A DNA stretch of 40,937 nucleotides from a bacterium (GTDB lineage Bacteria; Armatimonadota; UBA5829), in contig JAJFUS010000021.1 of assembly GCA_021372295.1 (NCBI GenBank), forward strand, positions 1 through 40,937. The letters are read 5' to 3'. This document shows, in pieces, positions 33,823-40,937 of the stretch (the stretch's first letter is position 1; every line of letters starts with the position of its first letter). The notes below the pieces were generated by a model that saw only the letters and a program-made list of their open reading frames with translations, searched no databases and was not told the origin of the DNA. Both the position numbers and the translations under genes were made by a program.

Positions 33823-35204
33823 AGCGCCAAGCATCCGCAATCGAGAATATACCGCCTCAGAATCTTGAGGCTGAGCAGTCTACTCTTGGCTCGATGATGA
33901 TCGAGCGTTCAGCACTGCTGAAAGGCCTGGAAATTCTGAGTGCTGGTGACTTCTATCGCCCCGCGCACCAGGAGGTTTTCGAGGCTCTTGCGGCACTCGT
34001 CAATCGTGAAGAGCCGTCCGACCTAATCACAACCCAGGAGGAGCTTCGCAAGCGCGGCAAATTGGAAGACGTAGGCGGAACCGAATATCTCATGGCCCTT
34101 GTCGATACGGTTCCTACTGCGGCCAACATCGAATACTATGCCCGGATTGTTGCAAAGAAGTCACTACTCAGAAGGCTTATAGCATTCGGGACAAGTGTAG
34201 TCGGAAGCGCGCAGGCTAATGAAGTGGAAGCTGATGAAGTCCTGGCAGAAGCGGTCGTCGGAGTTCTTCGCCTTCAGGAGAAGGATGGCAATAACCTGCG
34301 CGGGATATCTGAGGTTTTGCGCAATGTATGTGACCAGCTACAGGCATACCAATCTGGGCAAGCTCTCCAAGGGCCCGGCTTTGGTATCCCTGCGTTGGAC
34401 AAGCTGATGCGTGGTAATCTCTCAGGAGAATTCAACATCATCGCCGGATGGCCGAGTGAGGGCAAGAGCGCGCTGGCCACACAGCTCGCATACCACGCCG
34501 CCAAGGAGAAATGGCGCGTGCTCGTCTTCTCAAACGAAATGAGCGCAGAAAGCCTTGTTGAGCGGATGATCTATCAGCAGAGCGGCATCGAGTCGGAGCG
34601 GGCTCGTGACGGAGTCCTGGATGTCGAAGAGTGGTCAAAGGTTTTCGATACTGGAAGCAAGCTCGATTCTCTACCAATTGTCTTAGAGGACCTTCCCAGC
34701 CCAATAACGCGCCTGGCGGCCAAGGTGCGCCGATGGATGATAGACCAGCCCAACACCAGACGGCTAATCATTATTGATTATCTGCAGATTCAAGAATGTG
34801 ATGTGCGGTCCGCGGTAGGAGCGCGCGAACAGGTCAATGTGATATGCCGGATGCTTAAGAACCTGGCGCGGGAGACGAATGCTTGTGTCGTTCTTCTCTC
34901 CCAATTAAGTCGCCGAAAGGAAGATAACGAACGGCCAACGCTCGGCAAACTCAGGGAGTCGGGCGCCATCGAAGCCGAGGCCGACAAAGTAGTGATGATT
35001 CATAACCCGGACAATCAAACTGGCCCCCAGCGACTTGCAGAGCTCTATCTGCGCAAACATCGGAATGGCCGGACCGGGATGGTTAACACCGTCTTCCTAG
35101 GCCATTGTGGGAGATTCGCAGAGACTGAACTCAAACTTACAGATCAAGAACCAAAACGCAAGAAGAAAGGAGATGTCCCGCCCTGGTGGAACGAAGATGA
35201 CTAG
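33819..35204 (+). CDS. dnaB: Replicative DNA helicase (phage DnaB)
   Basis: The 461-residue hexameric 5'-3' helicase has an N-terminal helical domain (PQNLEAEQSTLGSMMIERSA) with the conserved PTAANIEYYARIV segment. The RecA-like domain has Walker A near 209-217 (GWPSEGKSA), Walker B LIIIDYLQIQ near 310, and the H4-type LSQLSRRKEDNERP segment. All parts are present, so it should work. It is fused to the loader gene by a four-base overlap. It is shorter at the C terminus than some chromosomal DnaB proteins and lies in the island, so it is the phage copy. Confidence 0.93.
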   Translation: MKRQASAIENIPPQNLEAEQSTLGSMMIERSALLKGLEILSAGDFYRPAHQEVFEALAALVNREEPSDLITTQEELRKRGKLEDVGGTEYLMALVDTVPTAANIEYYARIVAKKSLLRRLIAFGTSVVGSAQANEVEADEVLAEAVVGVLRLQEKDGNNLRGISEVLRNVCDQLQAYQSGQALQGPGFGIPALDKLMRGNLSGEFNIIAGWPSEGKSALATQLAYHAAKEKWRVLVFSNEMSAESLVERMIYQQSGIESERARDGVLDVEEWSKVFDTGSKLDSLPIVLEDLPSPITRLAAKVRRWMIDQPNTRRLIIIDYLQIQECDVRSAVGAREQVNVICRMLKNLARETNACVVLLSQLSRRKEDNERPTLGKLRESGAIEAEADKVVMIHNPDNQTGPQRLAELYLRKHRNGRTGMVNTVFLGHCGRFAETELKLTDQEPKRKKKGDVPPWWNEDD

Positions 35205-35385
35205 ACAGCTCGACGCACAAAACCAGGTAATTGTACCAGGCTTTTCGGAGGATAGAGCTCTACAACTCTCGAACACATGTTTGGTAGGCTCGTAAGTGGC
35301 AGGCTGTCCTCAACAGCATAGAAAAGGGGACAGATGCACACTATAAAGATCACAAGGAGACAGGAGAATTGCAGGAAGCAGAATT

Positions 35386-35399
35386 ATTCCGCGCGGAAT
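35386..35399. promoter_or_regulatory. Palindromic site 2 (ATTCCGCGCGGAAT)
   Basis: An exact copy of the 14-bp palindrome found in the integrase leader. Here it lies in the gap upstream of the tail genes, where a late-gene regulator could act. Confidence 0.55.
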
Positions 35400-35496
35400 G
35401 TATCTCACAACCGGCAAACGGGCGTAGACATTCGGTCCAAGGCGCCCACCATCCTGTCGGAGTGACACGGAATTATCTTTACAAACCGAGTTCTAA

Positions 35497-35543
35497 TGGG
35501 TCCTTCCTGAGCCCCCACCGGAACGCGGGTGCTACGAGGCGCG
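35497..35543 (+). repeat. Prophage direct repeat B
   Basis: The second copy of the 47-bp unit at 30966-31014, in the same orientation. It is followed by a short GC hairpin and TTTTTTT (35567-35573), which could end the early transcript. It sits exactly where the replication module stops and the tail module begins. Confidence 0.65.
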
Positions 35544-35618
35544 GCCTTCGGCTGCGTGTGATGCGATTTTTTTGCTTGACATCTTTACAGTGTGACACAA
35601 ATATGACGACGAGGCAAA

Positions 35619-36233
35619 GTGCATAAAATGCTAAATCTGAAGCTCACCGTTAAAGACAACCAGCTAAGAAGACTAGAGTCTGAACTTCGGCATTTGCCGG
35701 ATAAGGCAGCGGCTCTTCTAGCCCACGGCACCAATATAACAATGGACCATCTCGAAAGAACTGTTATCGACGCCATCACCGATACATATACTGTCGACAA
35801 AGAATTGGTGGAAGCGTCGATCTCCAAGAGAATAGCCACTAAAGCCAACCCAACGGCCCAGCTCCGCTCATACGGTCCGGCATTGCGGCTGCGAGCTTTT
35901 GATCACTTCCCGGTAAGAGCCAGCAAAAAGACCAAACCGGCAATAGGTGTCCATGTAAAGATCCGGAAAGACTCTGCGGGACGACCCCTTCGTGGGACAT
36001 TCATCGCACAAATGAAATCTGGCCACATTGGAGTCTTTGCCCGGAAAGACAATGCCAGAAGGAGGAAAGCAGCAAACAAGTGGGGCATAACATCCCTCGG
36101 CATTAAGGAGCCTACAGGTCCGGCAGTGCCCTCTATGGTATCCGAAGTCATAAAGGAGAGACAGCTTGAAGCAAAGGCTGCCAAGCTATTGGAGAAAAAT
36201 ATAGACAAGATTATCGACTCTCTGCTGTGGTGA
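35619..36233 (+). CDS. Minor tail protein Z-like (GpZ) protein
   Basis: The protein has 204 residues. It starts with SLTVKDN-like LKLTVKDNQLRRLESELRHL, and the middle has PLRGTFIAQMKSGHIGVFAR, the segment typical of prophage minor tail protein Z. The C terminus is a basic helix. It should act in tail completion or termination. GTG 35619 has GAGG at a better distance than ATG 35628, so the longer start is used. It is the first structural gene in the window; head genes do not precede it. Confidence 0.7.
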   Translation: MHKMLNLKLTVKDNQLRRLESELRHLPDKAAALLAHGTNITMDHLERTVIDAITDTYTVDKELVEASISKRIATKANPTAQLRSYGPALRLRAFDHFPVRASKKTKPAIGVHVKIRKDSAGRPLRGTFIAQMKSGHIGVFARKDNARRRKAANKWGITSLGIKEPTGPAVPSMVSEVIKERQLEAKAAKLLEKNIDKIIDSLLW

Positions 36234-36272
36234 CGTCCACTGTCCCCACAATCAATACAAACGGAGGCTAGT

Positions 36273-36620
36273 ATGAACAGCAACATGATTCAGACAGTGA
36301 CACTACGGTTTCCCATCCAGTTCGAGGGAAGGGCAATCGAAAGTCTTGAGGTGGATCTCTCAAAACTAACGGGAGAGGCATTCGGCAAGACAGCTACCCG
36401 CTATACCAGCGAGGGACATGGTGACGCAAGCCCGGTCTCACTCGACTTCTGCGCATACTGTGCATCGGTATGTGCTGAGGTTCCAACAGAGCTAATGGGG
36501 AAACTCATCGGGCCGGACTATTGCGAGGCGGCGCTGCTGGTGCAGAATTTTTTACTCGACACGCCATGGATCAAGGAACTGTTGGCGGCGGAGCCCGAGA
36601 AATCCGACGACGCTGCATGA
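36273..36620 (+). CDS. Tail assembly chaperone-like protein
   Basis: The 115-residue protein begins TVTLRFPIQFEGRAIESLEV, the beginning typical of phage tail assembly chaperones, and ends in an acidic tail. It sits two genes before the tape measure, the expected position for the G-type chaperone. GGAGG precedes the ATG. The next small gene starts on its stop codon. Confidence 0.72.
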   Translation: MNSNMIQTVTLRFPIQFEGRAIESLEVDLSKLTGEAFGKTATRYTSEGHGDASPVSLDFCAYCASVCAEVPTELMGKLIGPDYCEAALLVQNFLLDTPWIKELLAAEPEKSDDAA

Positions 36621-36727
36621 TCCTGGCGTTAGCCACTAAGACGCCGATCGATTATTGGATGTCCAGGCCGATCGGCGAGCTTTCCGAATGGATAGACCTG
36701 GCAAACGAGGTGAAGCGCGATGAGTAG
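36617..36727 (+). CDS. GpE/GpT-like small tail chaperone
   Basis: The 36-residue frame (TPIDYWMSRPIGELSEWIDL) starts as ATGA on the preceding stop and overlaps the tape measure start by 8 bases. The aromatic WxxxPxxELxEW pattern and the position match GpE-type tail proteins that in other phages are made by frameshift from the chaperone. Here the coupling is a stop-start overlap. Confidence 0.65.
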   Translation: MILALATKTPIDYWMSRPIGELSEWIDLANEVKRDE

Positions 36728-39137
36728 AAACATGCGCGAAATGACAATTGTGCTCAATGGCAAGATGGGACAAGGCTTGAAAGCGGCATCTGCCGAGCTT
36801 ACGGGACGGCTCAAAGAGATCAATTCCAGAATGACCCATCTCGATAAGGCCCGTGTTGGGGCCAGACAGCTCACCGGTATGGAAGCTGGGGTGGAGAATG
36901 CTCGGAAGGCCTTTGTGAATGCTCAAACCGAAGTTGATCGTCTACGGCGCGAACTCAAAGCTACGAAGCAGCCGACGTCGGAGTTGGTGTCGGCTTTTGA
37001 AGATGCAAAGGTTCAATCATCTCTTCTGAAGAAAGAGCTGAGCGCACAAACTACCGAGCTCACAAAGACAAAACGCGCAATTCAGGCAACCGGGTATTCT
37101 GCCAGTGAACTCACCGCCGACACCCGCCGTCTGGATATGGAGATGGCATCGGCAAAGCAAGAGGCTGATGGCCTTCGCAAGAATCTGGGCCGTCTTGAGT
37201 CTCAACAGATGAAAACAGGGACAGCGGCCGAGGGATTGGGAAAACGAATGCTTGGAGGCATCTCCGGCATGGCGCGGGGAGTGTGGGGCCTGGCCGCCGC
37301 ATATTTGGGAGTGCAGGCTGCCCAAGGCGTCGTTTTCAACGCTGGTCAATACGAAGACGCAAACACATCATTCGAGGTAATGCTTCGTAGTGCATCGAAA
37401 GCGAAAGTGCTCTTAAAGGACCTGTCGAAATTCGCGGCCACTACGCCCTATGAGTTTCCAGAAATACAGGGGGCGGCCAAGTCACTCCTTGCATTCGGAG
37501 TCGGTTCCCAGGATGTGACAAAGAAACTCCGTATGCTGGGGGACATCGCTTCAGGGGTGAGTATCCCGCTTGGGGATATCGCGGATATATATGGCAAGGC
37601 GAAAACACAGGGGCGATTGTTTGCTGAGGATATCAACCAACTTACCGGGCGCGGAATTCCCATCATTCAGGAGCTCGCAAAACAGTTCGGCGTGTCGGAA
37701 TCCAAAGTGCGCGGTCTAGTCGAAAAGGGCAAGGTGGGCTTTAAGGAACTCGACAAAGCCCTGTATAGCCTCACAACCGGCACGGGGCGCTTCGCGGGAA
37801 TGACAGAGCGCAAGTCTAAGGGCCTTCTTGGACTGTGGTCTACGCTGAAAGATGGGATAAACATGGCGATGGTGGAGGAAACGAACAAGGCCATGCCCAA
37901 TATGAAGCGTCTTCTGCAGTGGGGAATCGATCACACGCCCGAGCTTGTCGGCCAGTTAGACAAAGCGGCCGTCGCCATAGAAAAGGTCGGAAAGAGCGGG
38001 GCAAGGGCATTCAGTTGGTATAAGAAGCACGCTAGTGTGCTCAATCCGGTTCTCGTCACCACGGGTGGGCTCTTAGGTGGGTTTGCATTGTCGGTCAAGG
38101 CCGTCAAAACGGCTCATGACATCGGTCGAGATGCTATGGACCTCTACAGGAGCGCTCTTGATGCCAAAAAACGAGCTTGTAAGGCAGCCGAGACAGCGCA
38201 AAGAGGATTGGCTGTCGCTGTCAAGGCAGGTAAAGCCGCGTGGGGTGTCGGCAAGCTCGTGGCCAATCGAGTCGCAACTCTCGCGGTCGCGGCAGCTCAG
38301 AGGATGGCAACAGCCGCACAAAAAGGATGGACCATCGCTATGAGAGTCGGGCGAGGAGTGCTATCGGTAGGTAAACTTGTAGCCTACCGGATAGCAACTC
38401 TCGCGGTCGCGGCAGCTCAAAAGGTTTGGGCAGGGGCTCAGTGGCTTGTCAATGCGGCGATGAATGCCAATCCTATTGGACTTATCATAGCCGGCGTGTT
38501 GGCGCTGGCCACGGGTGTCTACCTTCTTGTGAAGAACTGGAAGAAAGTGAAGTCAGCACTCTTGGGAGCCTGGCATTGGTTCGTTAAGTTTGCAACCGAA
38601 GGGCCAGGCAGATTCATTCCAATCATAGGTCAGATCGGCCAAATAGCCAAGAACTGGGACAAGGTCAAGAAAGCTGCTCTGGCTGTCTGGAATGCTCTTA
38701 AGAAAGTGTGGGATATCGTAAATAAGATTGGCGGCAAGGTCATCACAGCCGTTGTTCGCACTGTGACGGGCAAGGAATCAAGTCCCGTGGCCAAATCGGC
38801 CCGCGCTGCGAGGTCGGGGGCTAAACCAAAGGTCCATGCCCGCGGGGGTATAGTTCAGCGGCCCACGCTCTCTTGGGTGGGGGAAGCTGGTCCTGAAGCA
38901 ATAATCCCACTCCAAGGGCATCGCACAAGGGCTCAGGCACTATGGGCGGATACCGGCAGGCAACTGGGCTTCGCTGGCGCGGGCGGTGGGATATCCGTGA
39001 CGGTTCCCGTTAGCATCACGATTCAAGGCAACGCAACTCGTGAGGAAGTAGCTGCCGGGGTATCCGGCCTTGAAGACAAGATACGGAGAGTGCTCGACAA
39101 TATGATGCGCGATCAGCGTCGTCGTTCAATGGATTAG
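36720..39137 (+). CDS. Tail tape measure protein
   Basis: The protein has 805 residues. The N-terminal coiled coil (about 25-165) is followed by the conserved tape-measure domain (about 195-390), with GQYEDANTSFEVMLRSASKA, FAATTPYEFPEIQGAAKSLL and GRLFAEDINQLTGRGIPIIQ. A hydrophobic and Ala-rich segment follows (about 440-620), and the C-terminal VSWVGEAGPEAIIPL motif is common in these proteins. It sets tail length and may help DNA passage. The Ala-rich part holds a tandem duplication with a 40-residue period. It is short for a tape measure, so the tail would be short. Confidence 0.9.
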   Translation: MSRNMREMTIVLNGKMGQGLKAASAELTGRLKEINSRMTHLDKARVGARQLTGMEAGVENARKAFVNAQTEVDRLRRELKATKQPTSELVSAFEDAKVQSSLLKKELSAQTTELTKTKRAIQATGYSASELTADTRRLDMEMASAKQEADGLRKNLGRLESQQMKTGTAAEGLGKRMLGGISGMARGVWGLAAAYLGVQAAQGVVFNAGQYEDANTSFEVMLRSASKAKVLLKDLSKFAATTPYEFPEIQGAAKSLLAFGVGSQDVTKKLRMLGDIASGVSIPLGDIADIYGKAKTQGRLFAEDINQLTGRGIPIIQELAKQFGVSESKVRGLVEKGKVGFKELDKALYSLTTGTGRFAGMTERKSKGLLGLWSTLKDGINMAMVEETNKAMPNMKRLLQWGIDHTPELVGQLDKAAVAIEKVGKSGARAFSWYKKHASVLNPVLVTTGGLLGGFALSVKAVKTAHDIGRDAMDLYRSALDAKKRACKAAETAQRGLAVAVKAGKAAWGVGKLVANRVATLAVAAAQRMATAAQKGWTIAMRVGRGVLSVGKLVAYRIATLAVAAAQKVWAGAQWLVNAAMNANPIGLIIAGVLALATGVYLLVKNWKKVKSALLGAWHWFVKFATEGPGRFIPIIGQIGQIAKNWDKVKKAALAVWNALKKVWDIVNKIGGKVITAVVRTVTGKESSPVAKSARAARSGAKPKVHARGGIVQRPTLSWVGEAGPEAIIPLQGHRTRAQALWADTGRQLGFAGAGGGISVTVPVSITIQGNATREEVAAGVSGLEDKIRRVLDNMMRDQRRRSMD
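38274..38419 (+). repeat. Internal tandem repeat in the tape measure gene
   Basis: A 26-bp identical stretch at 38274-38299 recurs at 38394-38419, 120 bp apart in the same frame (VAVGKLVA.R.ATLAVAAAQ type units). The duplication adds exactly 40 residues. Confidence 0.75.
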
Positions 39138-39143
39138 GAGCAA

Positions 39144-39530
39144 ATGAATATGTTATCGGAGAAAGTTTTGAATAAGCATGATCTATCAGGATTTCAGATA
39201 ACGCATGAGGGCAAGCCGCGCGTGCGGGAGAAGAAAGTTCAGACAGATGGCTTTATCAACAACCGTAGCCACATGCATCCTTACAGTATCATAGAGAAGT
39301 GGGAGATCACCGAGCAACAACTACACGGGTATTTCAGAGGCACATTTGCCCCGAAAACCCGAGAATTGGAGCGTCGTGTAGTTGAAATCCGATTTGTAAT
39401 GTCGGGCAGCCGAGCGCTTTATTGGCGAGTTGGCCAGGACAAGAGCAAGCTCAATGATATTTATGCTCACAACCAGGAGCGCTTGGAAATCGTTATGGAG
39501 GCAATAAAAAATGCAGAAGCCAACAATTAA
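39144..39530 (+). CDS. Prophage protein of unknown function
   Basis: The 128-residue basic protein has conserved-looking aromatic positions (HPYSIIEKWEITEQQLHGYF, ALYWRVGQDK). It sits directly after the tape measure, where distal tail or adsorption proteins usually lie, but it is far too small for those. AGGAGC precedes the ATG. Not recognised. Confidence 0.6.
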   Translation: MNMLSEKVLNKHDLSGFQITHEGKPRVREKKVQTDGFINNRSHMHPYSIIEKWEITEQQLHGYFRGTFAPKTRELERRVVEIRFVMSGSRALYWRVGQDKSKLNDIYAHNQERLEIVMEAIKNAEANN

Positions 39531-39897
39531 GAGCCTGGAGCTTGAACTGAAAGAAATCGATTCAAAGATTTGCGAGGCCATCAATTCAGTCGATCCTGAT
39601 AAAGCCGCTCAGCTGGAGGCAAGGAAAATCGTTCTCCCCAAAATCATTGATGGAATGAAGGAAAAGGCCAAAGAGCTGGAAGCAAAGGTCCAAACCGCAG
39701 AGCAATGGAAGCAGAATGCTGACGCTGCATTCAAGCCCATCGAAGAGAAGAACCGTAAGATCGCAGAAGAGTTGGAAAAACTGCACAAATTATCCAAAGA
39801 CCTTGCCACTGAATATGTGGAAGCCCAAGGCCGCGTAATGAGCGCAAATGGGCAGCTAATGCAAGCGCGGAATGAGCTGAGGAGACTGCAAGGTTAA
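39511..39897 (+). CDS. Coiled-coil prophage protein
   Basis: The 128-residue protein is nearly all heptad helix (LELELKEIDSKICEAINSVD to LMQARNELRRLQ). It overlaps the previous gene by 20 bases, and the next starts at its last base. A structural or trimeric fibre-stalk role is possible; no domain is recognised. Confidence 0.6.
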   Translation: MQKPTIKSLELELKEIDSKICEAINSVDPDKAAQLEARKIVLPKIIDGMKEKAKELEAKVQTAEQWKQNADAAFKPIEEKNRKIAEELEKLHKLSKDLATEYVEAQGRVMSANGQLMQARNELRRLQG

Positions 39898-40112
39898 TGA
39901 ATCAATCACATTCCATCGATAGCCTCGAGAGAGAATACGTTGAACTTACTTCCGAAATCTCCAGGCTTCATTCCGCGCGGAATAAAATCAGCGAACGTCT
40001 TCTTGCAATGAAGAGTCACCATGCGGTCGTATGTCGCAATCTGGCAGCTGCGCAGGGGAGACTTCACGAACTAACCCGCCAAATTGTGGCACTTCGGTCG
40101 GAGAGACAATGA
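39897..40112 (+). CDS. Small coiled-coil prophage protein
   Basis: The 71-residue protein is helical (LEREYVELTSEISRLHSARN and onward). It begins at the stop of the previous gene and shares its ATGA end with the next. Palindromic site 3 lies inside the coding frame, where it encodes SARN. Confidence 0.55.
   Translation: MNQSHSIDSLEREYVELTSEISRLHSARNKISERLLAMKSHHAVVCRNLAAAQGRLHELTRQIVALRSERQ
39970..39983. promoter_or_regulatory. Palindromic site 3 (ATTCCGCGCGGAAT) inside a coding frame
   Basis: The third exact copy of the 14-bp palindrome, within the 39897-40112 gene. A coding copy shows that the site is not limited to promoters. Confidence 0.5.
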
Positions 40113-40666
40113 TGGGCTGTATTGACATTCCGATGGAATTGGACGATTATCTTGGTCCAACTGGTATGACTGAAGGGCGCTTAGATATTCACGGCCTTAC
40201 GGTCATCATGGGGTTTCGCGACACTCCACCGGAGGTGTTCAGTCAATTCCGCAAGATCTTCATAAACACTTGGGAGGATTTGCCTGAGCAAGACCGCAAC
40301 ATCATCGCTCTTGGTTTTCAGGAAATGTCGAATAAACTGCCCTTGCTTAATATACGCGGGGGAATATGGCTGCTGCCCAGCGTAAACAGCAAGGCGCAGG
40401 CTTATGTATCTGGGTTTGGCGGGTTAATGGTCTTTGATTCTTACTGGTTTCAGGAACGGGAATCCGATCGTCTGTATAGGCATACTATTCGCCACGAACT
40501 CGCCCACGTATGGCAACACGCCACCGGCATGTGCAATGGCTGCCTTGGATACGACCATTTGGAATCTATCGCGGATTGGATGGCGACATACTGGCTAATT
40601 AAGAACGATTGGAGGCCCGTCTCTGTCACTACTGACTCATCTGACAAAGGAGGTGATACGACTTGA
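40109..40666 (+). CDS. Zincin-like metallopeptidase-fold protein
   Basis: The 185-residue protein has an HExxH motif at H129-E130-L-A-H133 (RHELAHVWQH) and a likely third ligand E152 in HLESIADWMA, the pattern of gluzincin-type metallopeptidases. A Cys pair (CNGC) lies between them. It has no signal peptide. ATG 40109 overlaps the previous stop as ATGA. Among tail genes it could process a virion or host-wall protein, but the target is unknown. Confidence 0.65.
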   Translation: MMGCIDIPMELDDYLGPTGMTEGRLDIHGLTVIMGFRDTPPEVFSQFRKIFINTWEDLPEQDRNIIALGFQEMSNKLPLLNIRGGIWLLPSVNSKAQAYVSGFGGLMVFDSYWFQERESDRLYRHTIRHELAHVWQHATGMCNGCLGYDHLESIADWMATYWLIKNDWRPVSVTTDSSDKGGDTT

Positions 40667-40845
40667 ACGTTCAGGTGAACCAACGACTATTTGCTGAGGC
40701 AAATCGTGCACTGAGGGCATTTAACGCTGTCGGTGGCTCGCGTGTGCTTCATATGCATCGGGCTATTCTGCCTTACTTAGGGCGATATGCCCGATTGTCG
40801 GCGCTGTGCGGTCCTTTCACTCGGGCTACACAGGCTGGCAAGTAG
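40663..40845 (+). CDS. Small basic prophage protein, unknown
   Basis: The 60-residue protein starts at TTG, which overlaps the preceding stop (TTGA). A near-perfect AAAGGAGGTGAT site nine bases upstream makes the start convincing. The product is Arg- and Ala-rich with no recognised domain. Confidence 0.6.
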   Translation: MNVQVNQRLFAEANRALRAFNAVGGSRVLHMHRAILPYLGRYARLSALCGPFTRATQAGK

Positions 40846-40902
40846 GTTCGGCCTGGTTTGAAACGTAATGAAGAATGTCATATCTCGGAAGGACATCGAT
40901 GT

Positions 40903-40937
40903 ATGGATCATGAGCGCCAATTGGAGCAAGCTGCAGA
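40903..40937 (+). CDS. Start of a further prophage gene, cut by the window edge
   Basis: ATG 40903 with GGAAGGA about 10 bases upstream opens a frame (MDHERQLEQAA) that stays open to the end. Too short to identify. Confidence 0.45.
   Translation, partial: MDHERQLEQAA

Larger units (their letters stand above)
35205..35618 (+). other. Gap between replication and tail modules
   Basis: There is no convincing gene in this 414-base gap. It holds tiny frames only: 35198-35296 (32 codons, overlapping the dnaB stop) and 35334-35465 (43 codons, AAAAGGGGA just upstream). It also holds palindromic site 2, repeat B, a short GCGGCC-TTC-GGCTGC hairpin, a T7 run and a lone TTGACA at 35576. The normal head genes would be expected at this point. 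Confidence 0.6.
26864..40937 (+). mobile_element. Prophage or phage-derived island, left part
   Basis: The element begins at the tRNA-Leu fragment and continues past the window edge. It carries a tyrosine integrase, small HTH regulators, HicAB, a replication initiator-like protein, DnaB and tail genes in the order of a temperate siphophage-like genome. No terminase, portal, protease or capsid gene is present between dnaB and the tail genes. Three copies of one 14-bp palindrome occur only inside it. Confidence 0.88.

Overview
The window looks like the chromosome of a diderm, GC-moderate bacterium with a Terrabacteria-type gene repertoire. Armatimonadota or a close relative is my best guess, but the sequence alone does not settle it. 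The evidence is mixed: Firmicutes-like operons (hisC-aroF-tyrA-cmk-plsC and tmk-darA-holB), HrcA and an AAA-R3H ATPase of the Ycf45/SpoIIIAA type, alongside outer-membrane features (a small beta-barrel-like protein and a multi-SLBB Wza-type polysaccharide exporter).

Layout. Positions 1-5750 hold a small membrane protein and a minus-strand operon for aromatic amino acid, CMP and phospholipid metabolism. Positions 5876-11445 hold a plus-strand cell-envelope block: a coiled-coil protein, a 1070-residue SLBB exporter behind a consensus sigma70 promoter, a membrane NlpC/P60 peptidase and RsmE. Positions 11800-16751 hold an AAA-R3H ATPase, a membrane-tethered Nudix protein that looks acquired, and tmk-darA-holB. 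Positions 17012-20758 are minus strand: a TPR protein with a dead peptidase domain and a heavily structured leader, a PNPOx-like flavoprotein and a CPA2 Na+/H+ antiporter. Positions 20889-23488 hold a nucleotidyltransferase, a TIM-barrel isomerase and HrcA. Positions 23605-26464 hold the initiator tRNA, a serine-recombinase tail remnant and a CopA copper ATPase.

From about 26864 to the right edge lies an integrated prophage or phage-derived island. It begins at a 3' fragment of tRNA-Leu(UAA) that serves as an attachment-site scar. It runs through a tyrosine integrase with a divergent control region, five small excisionase-like HTH proteins, a HicAB toxin-antitoxin pair, a CGNR zinc-finger protein, a replication initiator-like protein and a DnaB helicase. 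It then passes directly into tail genes (GpZ-like, tail chaperones, tape measure) and small coiled-coil and metallopeptidase-like genes. No terminase, portal or capsid gene is seen inside the window.

The most unusual non-coding content is in three places. (1) A dispersed four-copy repeat has a conserved shell around a central palindrome of about 38 bp, whose sequence changes between copies while its symmetry is kept. Two copies lie exactly between convergent reading frames and supply the stop codons of both. (2) A multi-hairpin region of about 165 nt lies at 18563-18727. (3) Three exact copies of a 14-bp palindrome, ATTCCGCGCGGAAT, occur only in the prophage. These are followed up in the findings.
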